The notes: generated from the letters alone by a model not told the origin. Numbered from the stretch's first letter, positions 1 through 8,050 are shown. The stretch is DNA of 17,413 nucleotides from an uncultured Lachnospiraceae bacterium (GCA_947178465.1 CAMWYL010000023.1:1-17413); one strand, 5' to 3'. Numbers and translations are program-made.

Positions 1-174
1 AAACAAGTATAAATACAAATACAGCTATTTTCAACACATTTTTTACCTTTTCATACGTTAAAACTCTCTGTATATGGACAATATACCGCTATAATACATC
101 AAAAGATCACTACTCTTCGCATTCGCCTCCCAAACAATCTGCCATCACTTCCCATCAATAATATCCATTAATAT

Positions 175-204
175 AAATGGGATTGCAATCAACGCATCCC
201 ATTT
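175..204 (-). terminator. candidate operon-end hairpin
   Basis: A perfect 9-bp inverted repeat (AAATGGGAT and ATCCCATTT) surrounds a 12-base loop, beginning 22 bases past the stop codon of the last minus-strand gene. On the minus strand the stem is followed by an AT-rich stretch (ATATTAATGG) rather than a clean U-run. It is therefore an imperfect intrinsic terminator, or an RNA-stabilising 3' hairpin. Its place at the end of the last gene fits termination. The remaining 174 bases to the left edge are AT-rich and show no coding region I can support. Confidence 0.45.
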
Positions 205-226
205 CCTTGATAATTTTAATACTGCT

Positions 227-1261
227 CTATTGCTTCCACCCGTCCCTGCTTGCCTGTTCTTTCTTAAATATCCCGCCAATAACACCCCATCCATATACCC
301 AAAGCGTTATCCAACAAGCAACAAAATGGTACGCCCATGCCTTTAAATCAGGTTTTCTGCCATAACCGATGCACGCTTGTATCAGCAGTGGAATCACCGT
401 GATACAGCACAATGCAAACAAAACAATTTTCCCTTTCCCTACTTTACTCCACGGGTATTTTCTGCCCTTTGCATCACTGAAATACAGGAAGTCCTTGATT
501 CTGCGGTTTTGCTTACGGTAAAAGGTCTTTGTATCCGGACAGAAAAGATGCACGATTCCCGTTTTCACTTTTGCTACCCGAAGCTCAGGACTTTTCAGGA
601 AAAGCTCCCACAGCACATCAATGTCAAAAAGATACTCTCCGTCAAAATTCTCTTTCAATTCCTTAGCTCGCATCAGAAATCCGTTTGCGCCAATGGTAGG
701 AATCATATTCGCTTTGAATTTTACCGACAGATAATCTCCACAGTCCTTTTCTTCCCGCTCAACTTCAGTCCACTTCCCCGTAATCCTGCAATAACGGTCA
801 TAATTCCCCGTAAAGATACAAAGCGGGTCGTTCATTCCGATTAATGCGCAATAACGGTTAATAACATGGTCCTCCTTACGATAAGTATACGCAATGGGCT
901 CGCTTGCAACAATATCCGACTCTTCAAACGGCTTTACCATGCGTTCCAGCCACTTCTTATCCGGAATGATATTATCCGAATCGAGCAGACAGATAATCTC
1001 ATTCGCCGCATGCCTGACTCCGACGGCTTTTCCCGCTTCGGCTGTCTTTAGCGGATTTCCGTAAAGAGAAATCCGGATATCGAGCTTCTCTTTGTACTCT
1101 TCTATACGCTCTACCGTTCCGTCCTCAGAGCCACCGTCCGCAAATACAATTTCAATCAACTGATGCGGATAGGTCTGACTCACAATTGCTTCCATATACA
1201 GTTTTAACGTACGCATGGAGTTAAATGTAGGCGTTACTATCGACACACTTTTGAGATTCAT
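227..1261 (-). CDS. GT2-family glycosyltransferase with C-terminal membrane segments
   Basis: This 344-residue protein has a GT-A fold N-terminus: SVSIVTPTFNS at residues 5-15, the nucleotide-sugar motif ADGGSEDGT at 41-49, and the metal-binding DSD at 94-96 inside CLLDSDN. Two hydrophobic stretches near the C-terminus (about residues 280-300 and 312-330) should anchor it to the inner face of the membrane. It probably adds one sugar to a lipid-linked glycan; donor and acceptor cannot be read from the sequence. The ATG at 1261 is preceded by GAGG eight bases upstream. That site lies inside the 3' end of the preceding YdjM-like gene, and the two genes overlap by 41 bases, which suggests translational coupling. 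It is the last gene before the candidate terminator. The family call is secure, the specificity unknown. Confidence 0.9.
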   Translation of the reverse strand: MNLKSVSIVTPTFNSMRTLKLYMEAIVSQTYPHQLIEIVFADGGSEDGTVERIEEYKEKLDIRISLYGNPLKTAEAGKAVGVRHAANEIICLLDSDNIIPDKKWLERMVKPFEESDIVASEPIAYTYRKEDHVINRYCALIGMNDPLCIFTGNYDRYCRITGKWTEVEREEKDCGDYLSVKFKANMIPTIGANGFLMRAKELKENFDGEYLFDIDVLWELFLKSPELRVAKVKTGIVHLFCPDTKTFYRKQNRRIKDFLYFSDAKGRKYPWSKVGKGKIVLFALCCITVIPLLIQACIGYGRKPDLKAWAYHFVACWITLWVYGWGVIGGIFKKEQASRDGWKQ

Positions 1262-1727
1262 TCCCGTTTCCTCGCTTAATCCTTTTCTTACTGCAAATTG
1301 TCACTTCATCAAACCGCACCCGTATTCTGTATAAAATGCTGTATCCTCTCCATGTGCAGTCGTTCCCTATCAAATCCAATAGCATATGCATACCGTATCC
1401 TGCCGTAAATGCCGTCAGGTTTTGTGCCAGCCGTTGATTTTTCTTCCAAAGCATAGCACTTGCGATTACCAATGCCGCCACGTATTCATGCGCATGAAAT
1501 ACAACACCCAGAGTCCCTTTCCGTGCAAAATACTCTCCACTCATAAATTCCCGCAACTCCGGCTTTGTCCGATATTTCACGCAATATGCGGCGTATTCCA
1601 ACAGATGATCCGTATCGCTGATCACATTTGCCATGCCGCACAGCACTGCCGCATCCGCTTTCCCTGTCAGCGCCCACACGGAACTGCCCATCAGCGCTCC
1701 GCTTATGATATGTGCCTTTGGTCTCAT
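1221..1727 (-). CDS. YdjM-like membrane metal-dependent hydrolase family protein
   Basis: This 168-residue protein resembles the small integral membrane YdjM/PF04307 family, annotated as metal-dependent hydrolases with no settled substrate. The supporting residues are His6 in an N-terminal AHIISGALMG segment, Asp38/Asp40/His41 in DTDH, His78 and His80 in FHAH, and His114 with Asp118 in HMLLD. These could form a metal site between two or three hydrophobic segments (about 7-34, 71-92 and 103-120). The HAHE motif departs from the family's usual HRGxTHS form. The start ATG overlaps the radical SAM stop as ATGA at 1727-1724, so it is probably coupled to that gene. Its basic C-terminal tail overlaps the next glycosyltransferase by 41 bases. 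By context it may cleave or modify a lipid-linked glycan intermediate; that role is inference. Confidence 0.65.
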   Translation of the reverse strand: MRPKAHIISGALMGSSVWALTGKADAAVLCGMANVISDTDHLLEYAAYCVKYRTKPELREFMSGEYFARKGTLGVVFHAHEYVAALVIASAMLWKKNQRLAQNLTAFTAGYGMHMLLDLIGNDCTWRGYSILYRIRVRFDEVTICSKKRIKRGNGNESQKCVDSNAYI

Positions 1728-3190
1728 GCTTTTCCAAAATCCAGCAAATGCCCGATTACCTGCTTTGCCGCCCTTCCAAAAAATTTGATGTCTGCCCAGC
1801 TTCTTATCCCGATTATCCGCCGGAACAGAAATTCCGGATGGAACGCAACCTTATAGACGGACTGTACAGCCTCTTTGATTTTATCGCTTCCCATAGGAGT
1901 CTTCATCACCGGCATCCGTTGGTCAAAATCCTCATAATTCTCCGTAAGCAGCCACCCGTTCTCCTTGCACTCCTGATACAAAGGTGTCCCCGGATAAGGA
2001 ATCAACACGGTTGCCTGCAGTGTATGCGCCCATCCCTTCTTAAGAATCGTGCGACCCAGACACACGGTATTATGCACCTGCTCCTCATTCTCCCACGGAT
2101 AGCCGAACATCAGCGTAATATGCGGTGACAGTCCCGCCTTTTTCGCCATTTTGCAACTCTCTACCATATCTTCTATCTTTTCGGATTTTACAATACGGTC
2201 AAGCGTCTCCTGATTGGCACTCTCCATCCCGAACAGCACAAATCGGAACCCCGCCTCGCGCATCAGCTTATATTCCTCATAGCTTAACGCACAGAACCGC
2301 ATATTGCAATCCATAATTACTTTTTTATTATATCCGCGGTCAATCATTCCCCTGCAAAACGTATGCAGCCATTCTCCAATCGGAAAGGCCCCCGAATCGT
2401 CCATAATCTCCTTTACGCCATATTTTTCAATCAGTATACCAATCTCATCCAACAGGCTCTCCGGTGTGCGCGCCAAATATTTAGGGTATAAGGTTGTCCA
2501 GCTGCAAAAGGTACATTTGTGATGCCAACAGTCTCTCGCCGCCATCGTGTAGGTTCCCGGAAGCTTTGAGTAATTCCCGTTCTTCTCACTATACAGCTTC
2601 CACTTCGTCAAATCCCTGTCAATCATTGGCAGTTCATTCAAATCCTGATTCAAAACAAATGCACCGGTATTTTTTATCTCGCCATTTTCCCGATAATAAA
2701 TCCCCGGCTGTAATCTCGATATATCCACCGTCCCGCTTCCATCACGCAGCGCTTCACACAAATTTACCATCAAAAAATCATAATTACCTCCGGTAAGCAC
2801 ATAATCGACGGGACATTGTTCCATGGTCTCCTCCGGAAACGCCGTAACATGGTCTCCCACCATAACCAGAATCACGTCAGGCTTCTGCTGCTTGTACTTT
2901 TTTATCAATTCCCAATGCAGCTTTACCACCGGTGCCTTGGTTTCCAGCATCATAACATCAATATCCTCTTTGATAAAAAAATCATCGAACTGCTGCGCCG
3001 TCCACTCCTCTGCAATCGCATCATTCCAGAGAACATCAAAGCCCTTGCTTTTCAGGTATGTCGCTGCTGATGCCGGAACCATCGGGTAAATATAAGTAGG
3101 ACTGTTAAACCACTGAAATTGGCGGTTCTGTCCCAATAACGGGACTCCTTTTCCCGTATTTAACGGTGGATACGCAATTGATATTTTCAT
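1724..3190 (-). CDS. B12-binding-type radical SAM protein
   Basis: This is a 488-residue protein with a Rossmann-like N-terminal region of the cobalamin-binding radical SAM class (about residues 1-145). That region includes GDHVTAFPEET, matching the family's usual GGPHxTxxPEE segment, but I see no DxHxxG cobalt-ligand motif. The radical SAM core follows, with cluster cysteines at about 221, 226 and 229 in CWHHKCTFC. The spacing is CX4CX2C, one residue longer than canonical CX3CX2C, and was confirmed by reading the codons. The core continues through FRFVLFGMES and a HITLMFGYPWE segment typical of the HpnJ/BchE-like group. Chosen start is ATG 3190, with GAGG nine bases upstream; a GTG at 3205 lacks a ribosome-binding site and abuts the previous stop. 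The substrate is unknown; a glycan or lipid-carrier modification fits the neighbours. Confidence 0.85.
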   Translation of the reverse strand: MKISIAYPPLNTGKGVPLLGQNRQFQWFNSPTYIYPMVPASAATYLKSKGFDVLWNDAIAEEWTAQQFDDFFIKEDIDVMMLETKAPVVKLHWELIKKYKQQKPDVILVMVGDHVTAFPEETMEQCPVDYVLTGGNYDFLMVNLCEALRDGSGTVDISRLQPGIYYRENGEIKNTGAFVLNQDLNELPMIDRDLTKWKLYSEKNGNYSKLPGTYTMAARDCWHHKCTFCSWTTLYPKYLARTPESLLDEIGILIEKYGVKEIMDDSGAFPIGEWLHTFCRGMIDRGYNKKVIMDCNMRFCALSYEEYKLMREAGFRFVLFGMESANQETLDRIVKSEKIEDMVESCKMAKKAGLSPHITLMFGYPWENEEQVHNTVCLGRTILKKGWAHTLQATVLIPYPGTPLYQECKENGWLLTENYEDFDQRMPVMKTPMGSDKIKEAVQSVYKVAFHPEFLFRRIIGIRSWADIKFFGRAAKQVIGHLLDFGKA

Positions 3191-3199
3191 ATTCGTCAT

Positions 3200-3203
3200 C
3201 CTC
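3200..3203 (-). promoter_or_regulatory. RBS deciding the radical SAM start
   Basis: GAGG lies nine bases before ATG 3190. The alternative GTG at 3205 overlaps this motif and has no Shine-Dalgarno sequence of its own, and ATG 3199 begins directly after the motif. The site therefore supports the shorter protein. Confidence 0.55.
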
Positions 3204-3205
3204 AC

Positions 3206-4159
3206 TTATCGAATTAATTCTTTCGAGCATAATCCTCTGATAAAGCAAATGCCATATCCGATATGCGTAGCAATAATCCCCAGAAAAGTCAATATCCATA
3301 CCGAAACCGAACCTGCTTTTCTGATGCTGCCAATCAGCAGAAGCACATAAATCAATAACACCACACCATACACATACCACAAAAACGGTACAAAAATGCT
3401 CAAAATCGGTCCCGCCACTAATCCAAGTGTAAACAGAGATGGAATAAAATATGCCAATTTGCGCGATGTCTCGGGCAATACCTTTGCAAAATACCCTCTG
3501 TGCTTTGCATAATTGGTCGCCTGCTTTAAGTGCATGGCAAACATTTCCCTTCTATGGTGGTACACCAAAACCTCCGGTGAATATATGATCTTTTTCCCTG
3601 CCTTCTGTACAATATCCAGACACAGCTTTGTGTCTTCTCCCGGATAGTAATTCGAATCATACCCGCCAACCGACGCAAAGATATCCTTCCTCACAATCAG
3701 ATTAACAGACGGAAGGTCGTCCACCTCTCGTTCCGCTTTGGGAATATAGCGGTATGTATATCCTCCGCTGCATAAAAAGGACTCATATACCTTTCCCGAG
3801 GCCTGCTGCCACACATTATCTCCCGGAGCTGTCACTGCCGGTCCGCCGACCGCTCCGACCTCCGGATTATCAAAATAACGCACCGCGTTTTTTAACCAAT
3901 CCGCCCTTGGATAAGCATCATCATCAATAAACGCAAGAATTTCCCCCTTCGCATATTGAAGCGCCATATCACGCTTATCCGCCGGTCCGACCGGACCGCT
4001 TGGTATAATTCTTGTATTCGGAAATATTTCCTCTGATGCTTCATCAGGGAAAATCAAAATCTCGTATTTATCATAATCCAATTCCGCGTAATGCTGCATC
4101 GCTTCACGGATATAATCATTGACCGCCTTCACGGGAATAATAATGGAAACTGATTTCAT
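3206..4159 (-). CDS. membrane-anchored GT2-family glycosyltransferase
   Basis: This 317-residue protein opens with the GT-A start SVSIIIPVKAV. It carries an Asp triad DDD at 79-81 (AFIDDDAYP), the acidic catalytic motif GED at 174-176 (YPGEDTKLC), and a downstream HHRRE...QATNYAKHRGYF segment like the acceptor-site region of processive and rhamnosyl-type GT2 enzymes. The C-terminus has about three hydrophobic spans (roughly 232-253, 255-276 and 284-305), giving a membrane-bound enzyme facing the cytoplasm. The ATG at 4159 is preceded by GGGGAG about 14 bases upstream, an over-long spacing. The upstream DNA is FkbM methyltransferase debris, so the translation signal may have been disturbed by gene loss. 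The stop falls directly before the radical SAM GTG/RBS, so the two are transcribed together. Sugar specificity unknown. Confidence 0.9.
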   Translation of the reverse strand: MKSVSIIIPVKAVNDYIREAMQHYAELDYDKYEILIFPDEASEEIFPNTRIIPSGPVGPADKRDMALQYAKGEILAFIDDDAYPRADWLKNAVRYFDNPEVGAVGGPAVTAPGDNVWQQASGKVYESFLCSGGYTYRYIPKAEREVDDLPSVNLIVRKDIFASVGGYDSNYYPGEDTKLCLDIVQKAGKKIIYSPEVLVYHHRREMFAMHLKQATNYAKHRGYFAKVLPETSRKLAYFIPSLFTLGLVAGPILSIFVPFLWYVYGVVLLIYVLLLIGSIRKAGSVSVWILTFLGIIATHIGYGICFIRGLCSKELIR

Positions 4160-4278
4160 TGCTGCAAATATGACTCCCCTCTACATGATTTTTTCTAATT
4201 TCTCTTACCAACATATCTAATGATTTTACTGAAAAAGTTTCAACTTTTGTGAGTTCTGCCGCATTACTGATGTCTCTA
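4160..4278 (-). pseudogene. second FkbM-like methyltransferase remnant
   Basis: Read on the minus strand, this short stretch stays open in one frame and gives residues AAELTKVETFSVKSLDMLV, then NHVEGSH. This resembles the strand/helix before the conserved D(V/I)EG(A/S) motif of FkbM-type SAM-dependent methyltransferases, with the residues before EGS deleted. It follows another FkbM fragment that already covers an equivalent KVVKLDDLEE segment, so it looks like the tail of a second gene fused to the first by deletion. The open frame runs into the next glycosyltransferase gene. It is a fragment without function; the family assignment comes from a short match and is tentative. Confidence 0.4.
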
Positions 4279-4690
4279 TTCTTTCACTACCAATGTTACC
4301 TGTAAGCTGCATACATCACCGTTGCACTCTTCCAAATCATCAAGCTTTACTACTTTTACCACAGTTGCAGCATCCTCGGACATCTTACTGCCACATCCTC
4401 CCCGTTAGTAAAATGGAGCTCTTCATTCTCATTCCAAAGTCCTGTATTTATTTTTATGACATTGGGATGTTTCAATTTCGTAAGACCCCCGAAATTATAT
4501 GTATCCGGCTCAAATGCGATGACCCGGTTATATCTTCCGCATATTCTCTTATAAAAATCGCGTATCGCATCACCGACAAAAACTCCACAATCCACAAATA
4601 CTTCCTTTTCAGACGGCTGAATAATGTATACCTGTACCTTACCGCCTTGCAGTAACACTCTTTTGATTTTTCATCTTTCAATATCTCCAA
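4279..4690 (-). pseudogene. broken FkbM-family methyltransferase
   Basis: Three reading frames must be joined to recover an FkbM-like protein. Frame one (from about 4690) gives ILKDEKSKE and AVRYRYT. Near 4625-4628 it shifts to a frame reading YIIQPSEKEVFVDCG, with the SAM-binding VDCGxxxGD motif and VIAFEPD. Near 4393 it shifts again to GSKMSEDAATVVKVVKLDD. It then ends at a stop at 4279-4281 after LDDLEECNGD, before the usual IKMDIEGAE core. An in-frame TGA lies just upstream of ILKDEKSKE. An intact relative would transfer a methyl group from SAM, typically to a sugar hydroxyl. With two frameshifts, a deletion and a missing C-terminus this copy cannot be active. It sits directly after a broken acyltransferase, so two decoration genes were lost side by side. 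Confidence 0.8.
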
Positions 4691-4717
4691 AATATTCTCT
4701 TTTCGTCACTCTGTCAA

Positions 4718-5258
4718 TCATATCCTGTCCCATGACCCGGTTTCAAAATTCCATCTTTTTACAAGCCTTGTGAGGCCTACCGCGATCATATATGCAGATA
4801 TACCCCTTCTCACAACATTGTTTAAAAAGATAATTGCCCGCTCTCCTATCGTACTTCCAAACCAACCACTATTTCCTATTTTGACCGGACTTGTGAAAAA
4901 GTTTTGATGCTCATATCCTTCAATATTCGCACTTATTCCATAATTATTATCTGTAATCAAAATATCGCTTGCCATCAACACATTATTTCAAATAATTACA
5001 GCCTTCGCCGCTGATATACGCATTCACTCCTGTACTGCAACATGATCACCTATCGTTAATCCCCTGTATGATGCCGGTTAAAAAACCTTCCCATAAAAAA
5101 TCATTTCCAATCGTAATATTTTTCCCTGATTTAACGGAACCTCCCAAACAAAATTTGGCCGCTTTCAATCCCGTGCCATAAATCACCCATCCAAAAATCC
5201 AATGTATACCGCTTAATATCTTCATAATGTCCCTATACGCGCCAAATAAAAATTTCAT
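4718..5258 (-). pseudogene. broken hexapeptide-repeat (WbbJ/LacA-type) acyltransferase
   Basis: The 5' part (ATG 5258 to about 5046) reads as the N-terminal helix and first left-handed beta-helix coils, including SVKSGKNITIGNDF. The frame then breaks at a TGA (5046-5048), and two further in-frame stops lie before about 4990. From about 4981 an open frame resumes with VLMASDILITDNNYG, the usual active-site-region motif, and closes with LVKRWNFETGSW, the family's typical C-terminal tail. The coil that would read PGVxIGDxxxIGA is missing before NNVV. An intact enzyme would O-acetylate (or otherwise acylate) a glycan sugar in the cytoplasm. The original start still overlaps the upstream glycosyltransferase stop as ATGA at 5258-5255, so the gene was once translationally coupled. 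Clearly non-functional. Confidence 0.82.
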
Positions 5259-6184
5259 GGTTTCATGCTCATTCCTACAATCATTCCGCAAATCCAACTC
5301 TTACATATGTCAAGCCTCTTATTTTTTACTGCCGTCACGCAGTATACACCGGCAAAAACGAATTGAAAAAAACAAAAGTATAATACTTTTCCATACCACG
5401 GCGCGTATTTCTTCATGTAAAGACTCCTGTTTTTGGCAAAGTGAAAGGTTCTTAACGGATTGTCGCACCCCAATTTCCTCATCTCATTCTCAACAACTTC
5501 TTCAGGCAACGGAATATTGTGATATGTTACTGCTTTTCCGCATACCATGACACAATAACCTTTTCTTCTTATCCTTGCCGCAAAATCCGCCTCTTCATAC
5601 ATAATATAATATCTCTCGTCGAAGCCTCCAATTTCATCCACTATTTCCTTAGTTGTCATAAATGCATTTGGAATATGATCCGTTTTCATTAAATCAGTCG
5701 CAAGTTCATCCCATTCCCCCGTCACATATGTCGCTTGCGAGGTCCAATAATTGATCTTATTTCCCGCAAACCACAAACGTTCCTTGTCCTTATAGTAAAA
5801 CATAACCGGTCCAAGCAAACCAATCTGATTATTATTCTCCATTTCCTCCACGAGAGCGCTAATCATCAACGGGTGAATAATATTATCCGAATCCAAAAAC
5901 AATAAATACTTTCCGCCTGCGATTTGAATACCTGCGTTTCGACCTCCGGCCGCCATCATATTTTGTTGCAATCTTTTCACTTTCAATATCGAATTATTCT
6001 TGAAAAGATTCTCAAGGTTTTCAGTTGTATTGTCTGTGGACGCATTATCAACTACGATGATTTCCAAATTTCTATACTCGCTGCTTATTACCGATCTTAC
6101 GCACTCAATAGCGTCCTTGCATCGGTTATAGGTCGGGATAATTACTGATACTAACGGTTCCATTACTATTTTCCCTAAGCTCAT
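5255..6184 (-). CDS. GT2-family glycosyltransferase (rhamnosyltransferase-like)
   Basis: This 309-residue protein has VSVIIPTYNR at 12-21, VDNASTDNT at 45-53, the glycine-rich AAGGRNAGI segment, and the metal-binding DSD at 98-100 (FLDSDN). An acidic catalytic region EEADFAARIRRKGY follows near 195. This is the layout of the WbbL/RfbF rhamnosyltransferase-like branch of GT2. One hydrophobic stretch near residues 270-292 may tether it to the membrane. ATG 6184 is chosen because AGAGGA lies about eight bases upstream; an in-frame ATG at 6163 with AGGG nine bases upstream is a credible alternative that would remove seven residues. It starts 34 bases after the flippase stop, and its own stop overlaps the start of the decayed acyltransferase. 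The rhamnose preference is a weak inference. Confidence 0.9.
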   Translation of the reverse strand: MSLGKIVMEPLVSVIIPTYNRCKDAIECVRSVISSEYRNLEIIVVDNASTDNTTENLENLFKNNSILKVKRLQQNMMAAGGRNAGIQIAGGKYLLFLDSDNIIHPLMISALVEEMENNNQIGLLGPVMFYYKDKERLWFAGNKINYWTSQATYVTGEWDELATDLMKTDHIPNAFMTTKEIVDEIGGFDERYYIMYEEADFAARIRRKGYCVMVCGKAVTYHNIPLPEEVVENEMRKLGCDNPLRTFHFAKNRSLYMKKYAPWYGKVLYFCFFQFVFAGVYCVTAVKNKRLDICKSWICGMIVGMSMKP

Positions 6185-6218
6185 CTGATTCTTCCTCTGC
6201 CTGTTACCATGTCCGAAA

Positions 6219-7733
6219 TTATTGATGCTTTCGAAGCAGTCCTACCGCTACTTCCTTCACAAACCGAAATTCTTCTGTTTGTCGGAAACACAAAGTGCAT
6301 GATACCGGAGGTATCAGCAAGCACACACAAAGCTTATATGCAAAACTTATATATTGCGCATGCGGCGCAATACTGCAAAGCAATCCTGCAATGCACGCTG
6401 TGCATATCATCCATACCATATTAATAACTGCTCTTTTTAGCTTGTCTGTGCCTTTTCCAATAAAATATTGCCTGAATATAATCCTGTTCTCTACAGGTAT
6501 ACCGATAAACAACATAGAAATAAGTGTGGCAAGCACAATTCCTTCCACCCCGATCCGGCTGACTAATACCACATTCAACACAAGGTTTACCATCATCTCA
6601 ATTCCCGCCCATACCTTACCCCGATTCCACAGTCCAATGCTTTCGCGTGTGATTTTGATAAGCACTATTTCACCCTGTAAATAAATATAAACTGAAAGCA
6701 GCACGACTGTCATCCATGATAATCTGAAGTCCATGCCGAGCCATATTACTATAACATCTTGCACCAAAAAGCAATAACATATCGCAAACCAGCCGGACAA
6801 AAACAATATGATAAATGCATTTTTCTTATATATATTATACACATCCTCCAAACTGTTCGAAATTGCAAAATTTCCTACAGAAGGAAGAAGCACTGCATAA
6901 AGCATCCCTAACACCCACACAGGAACTGCTTTAATCATACCATAATTTTGATAGTCAGAAAGAACAATCAATCCCAGAAACGCAGATATCACGATACTGT
7001 CAAATGCGTCTCTGCTGAGATCCCTAAACTTATACACCGCAACCGAAAATATATCTCGTTTCAGTTCCGCTATCACTTCGCCTGATACAGAACCATGCGG
7101 AATATAGTCCGGATACTTCCGTTTTGCAATCTCATTTCGCAATATATTGGTAAACAATGTATGTAGCGGCAGCATACAGACACTGATATAGTATTTACGC
7201 ACAAGCACCGACAAAATCTGGCCCGTATAAAGTAATACAAAAGCTATCAATAATGTTCCTGATTCATAGATTTTCTTTTGGTCCGCGATAAATATTAAAT
7301 TCTTATAGGCAAAAACCGTATAGCTGATAACCGTATTCATCAGATATAGGAAGAAAACCAGATAAACATTTATGCCATCGGGAATATTCTGTGAAATAAA
7401 GCATTTGAAAAACGGCAAAATAGCAACGCCAATACATAAAATGAACAAGCCTATTGCAGAATATACCTTTCTGTAAAACTCTAAAAGCCTACAGACCTCC
7501 TCGCTATCCCCAATCGCTATTGGCTTGTATAATCTAAACGCAAATGCATTCGCTACGCCTAAATCTGCTGCGCTGAGCACATACAAAACGGAGGAACAAA
7601 GACTGTTAAGCCCCATATACTCACTGCCAAGGTATTTAATAATACATGTCCTGACAAGAAACGGAAATATCGTGCCAACCACGCCCAGCAGCAGCTCCGA
7701 TATCATATTCCTGATAACATTGTTTATCCTCAC
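6219..7733 (-). CDS. Wzx-type polysaccharide flippase (MOP superfamily)
   Basis: This 504-residue protein is almost entirely hydrophobic, with about 12 to 14 membrane-spanning segments, in the length range of Wzx/RfbX flippases. The N-terminal pattern (NVIRNMISELLLGVVGTIFP, then IIKYLGSEYMGLNSL) is characteristic of oligosaccharide flippases of the MOP superfamily. It should move undecaprenyl-diphosphate-linked repeat units across the membrane. The start is GTG 7733, with a strong GGAGG six bases upstream. It overlaps the TGA of the truncated glycosyltransferase as GTGA, so the RBS lies inside that stub's last codons. The frame is intact although genes on both sides have decayed, which implies the pathway still exports a glycan. 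No matching Wzy polymerase is in the window. Confidence 0.9.
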   Translation of the reverse strand: MRINNVIRNMISELLLGVVGTIFPFLVRTCIIKYLGSEYMGLNSLCSSVLYVLSAADLGVANAFAFRLYKPIAIGDSEEVCRLLEFYRKVYSAIGLFILCIGVAILPFFKCFISQNIPDGINVYLVFFLYLMNTVISYTVFAYKNLIFIADQKKIYESGTLLIAFVLLYTGQILSVLVRKYYISVCMLPLHTLFTNILRNEIAKRKYPDYIPHGSVSGEVIAELKRDIFSVAVYKFRDLSRDAFDSIVISAFLGLIVLSDYQNYGMIKAVPVWVLGMLYAVLLPSVGNFAISNSLEDVYNIYKKNAFIILFLSGWFAICYCFLVQDVIVIWLGMDFRLSWMTVVLLSVYIYLQGEIVLIKITRESIGLWNRGKVWAGIEMMVNLVLNVVLVSRIGVEGIVLATLISMLFIGIPVENRIIFRQYFIGKGTDKLKRAVINMVWMICTACIAGLLCSIAPHAQYISFAYKLCVCLLIPPVSCTLCFRQTEEFRFVKEVAVGLLRKHQ

Positions 7734-8050
7734 TGCCCCCCTCCATCTACCATCTGCGGAGCATCTTTACCAATAAAAACCACAATTGGGGATGCACCTC
7801 CCGAAGCCCGATACCCTGCCTCTCTGGCTGCCGAAGGACCGCTGTTTTTCTGATGCAGGGTGCGAATACGGCAATCTTTTTGCGCATAACTTTGCATAAT
7901 CTCCCATGTATTGTCTGTAGACCCGTCATCCACAAGAATAAGCTCTATGTTTTGATATGTCTGTCTTAATATACTGTCCACCGTTTCACTGATAAAATCT
8001 GCTCCATTATATGAATTAACCACAATGCTGACTAAGCAATCTTTACTCAT
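7730..8050 (-). pseudogene. truncated GT2-family glycosyltransferase stub
   Basis: About 85 residues match the start of a GT2 enzyme: LVSIVVNSYNG, LILVDDGSTDNTWEI and NSGPSAAREAGY. The protein then jumps to SPIVVFIGKDAPQMVDGGGQ and stops, at about 106 residues against roughly 250-350 for the family. The metal-binding DxD, the catalytic acid and the acceptor region are all missing, so it cannot be an active transferase. The break looks like an internal deletion that joined the N-terminus to a short tail in an open frame. ATG 8050 follows AGGG at short spacing; a GTG at 8074 without an RBS would add eight residues. The stop overlaps the flippase GTG, so translation of the stub may still serve to deliver ribosomes to the flippase. 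Confidence 0.75.

Noticed and set aside
377..1051. Plus-strand open frames of 155 and 61 codons
   Set aside because: They lie opposite the well-supported GT2 gene, show no family motifs, and have the low-complexity look of antisense reading.
1386..2128. Plus-strand open frames of 156 and 138 codons
   Set aside because: They are antisense to the YdjM-like and radical SAM genes and have no recognisable domains.
3191..3205. GTG start adding five residues to the radical SAM protein
   Set aside because: It directly abuts the previous stop, has no RBS, and overlaps the GAGG motif that serves ATG 3190.
4160..4280. Internal promoter before the GT2 gene
   Set aside because: I saw no convincing -35/-10 pair with proper spacing, and the stretch is better explained as methyltransferase debris.
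4356..4690. Two overlapping small hypothetical genes
   Set aside because: They carry successive segments of one FkbM methyltransferase and are frames of the same broken gene.
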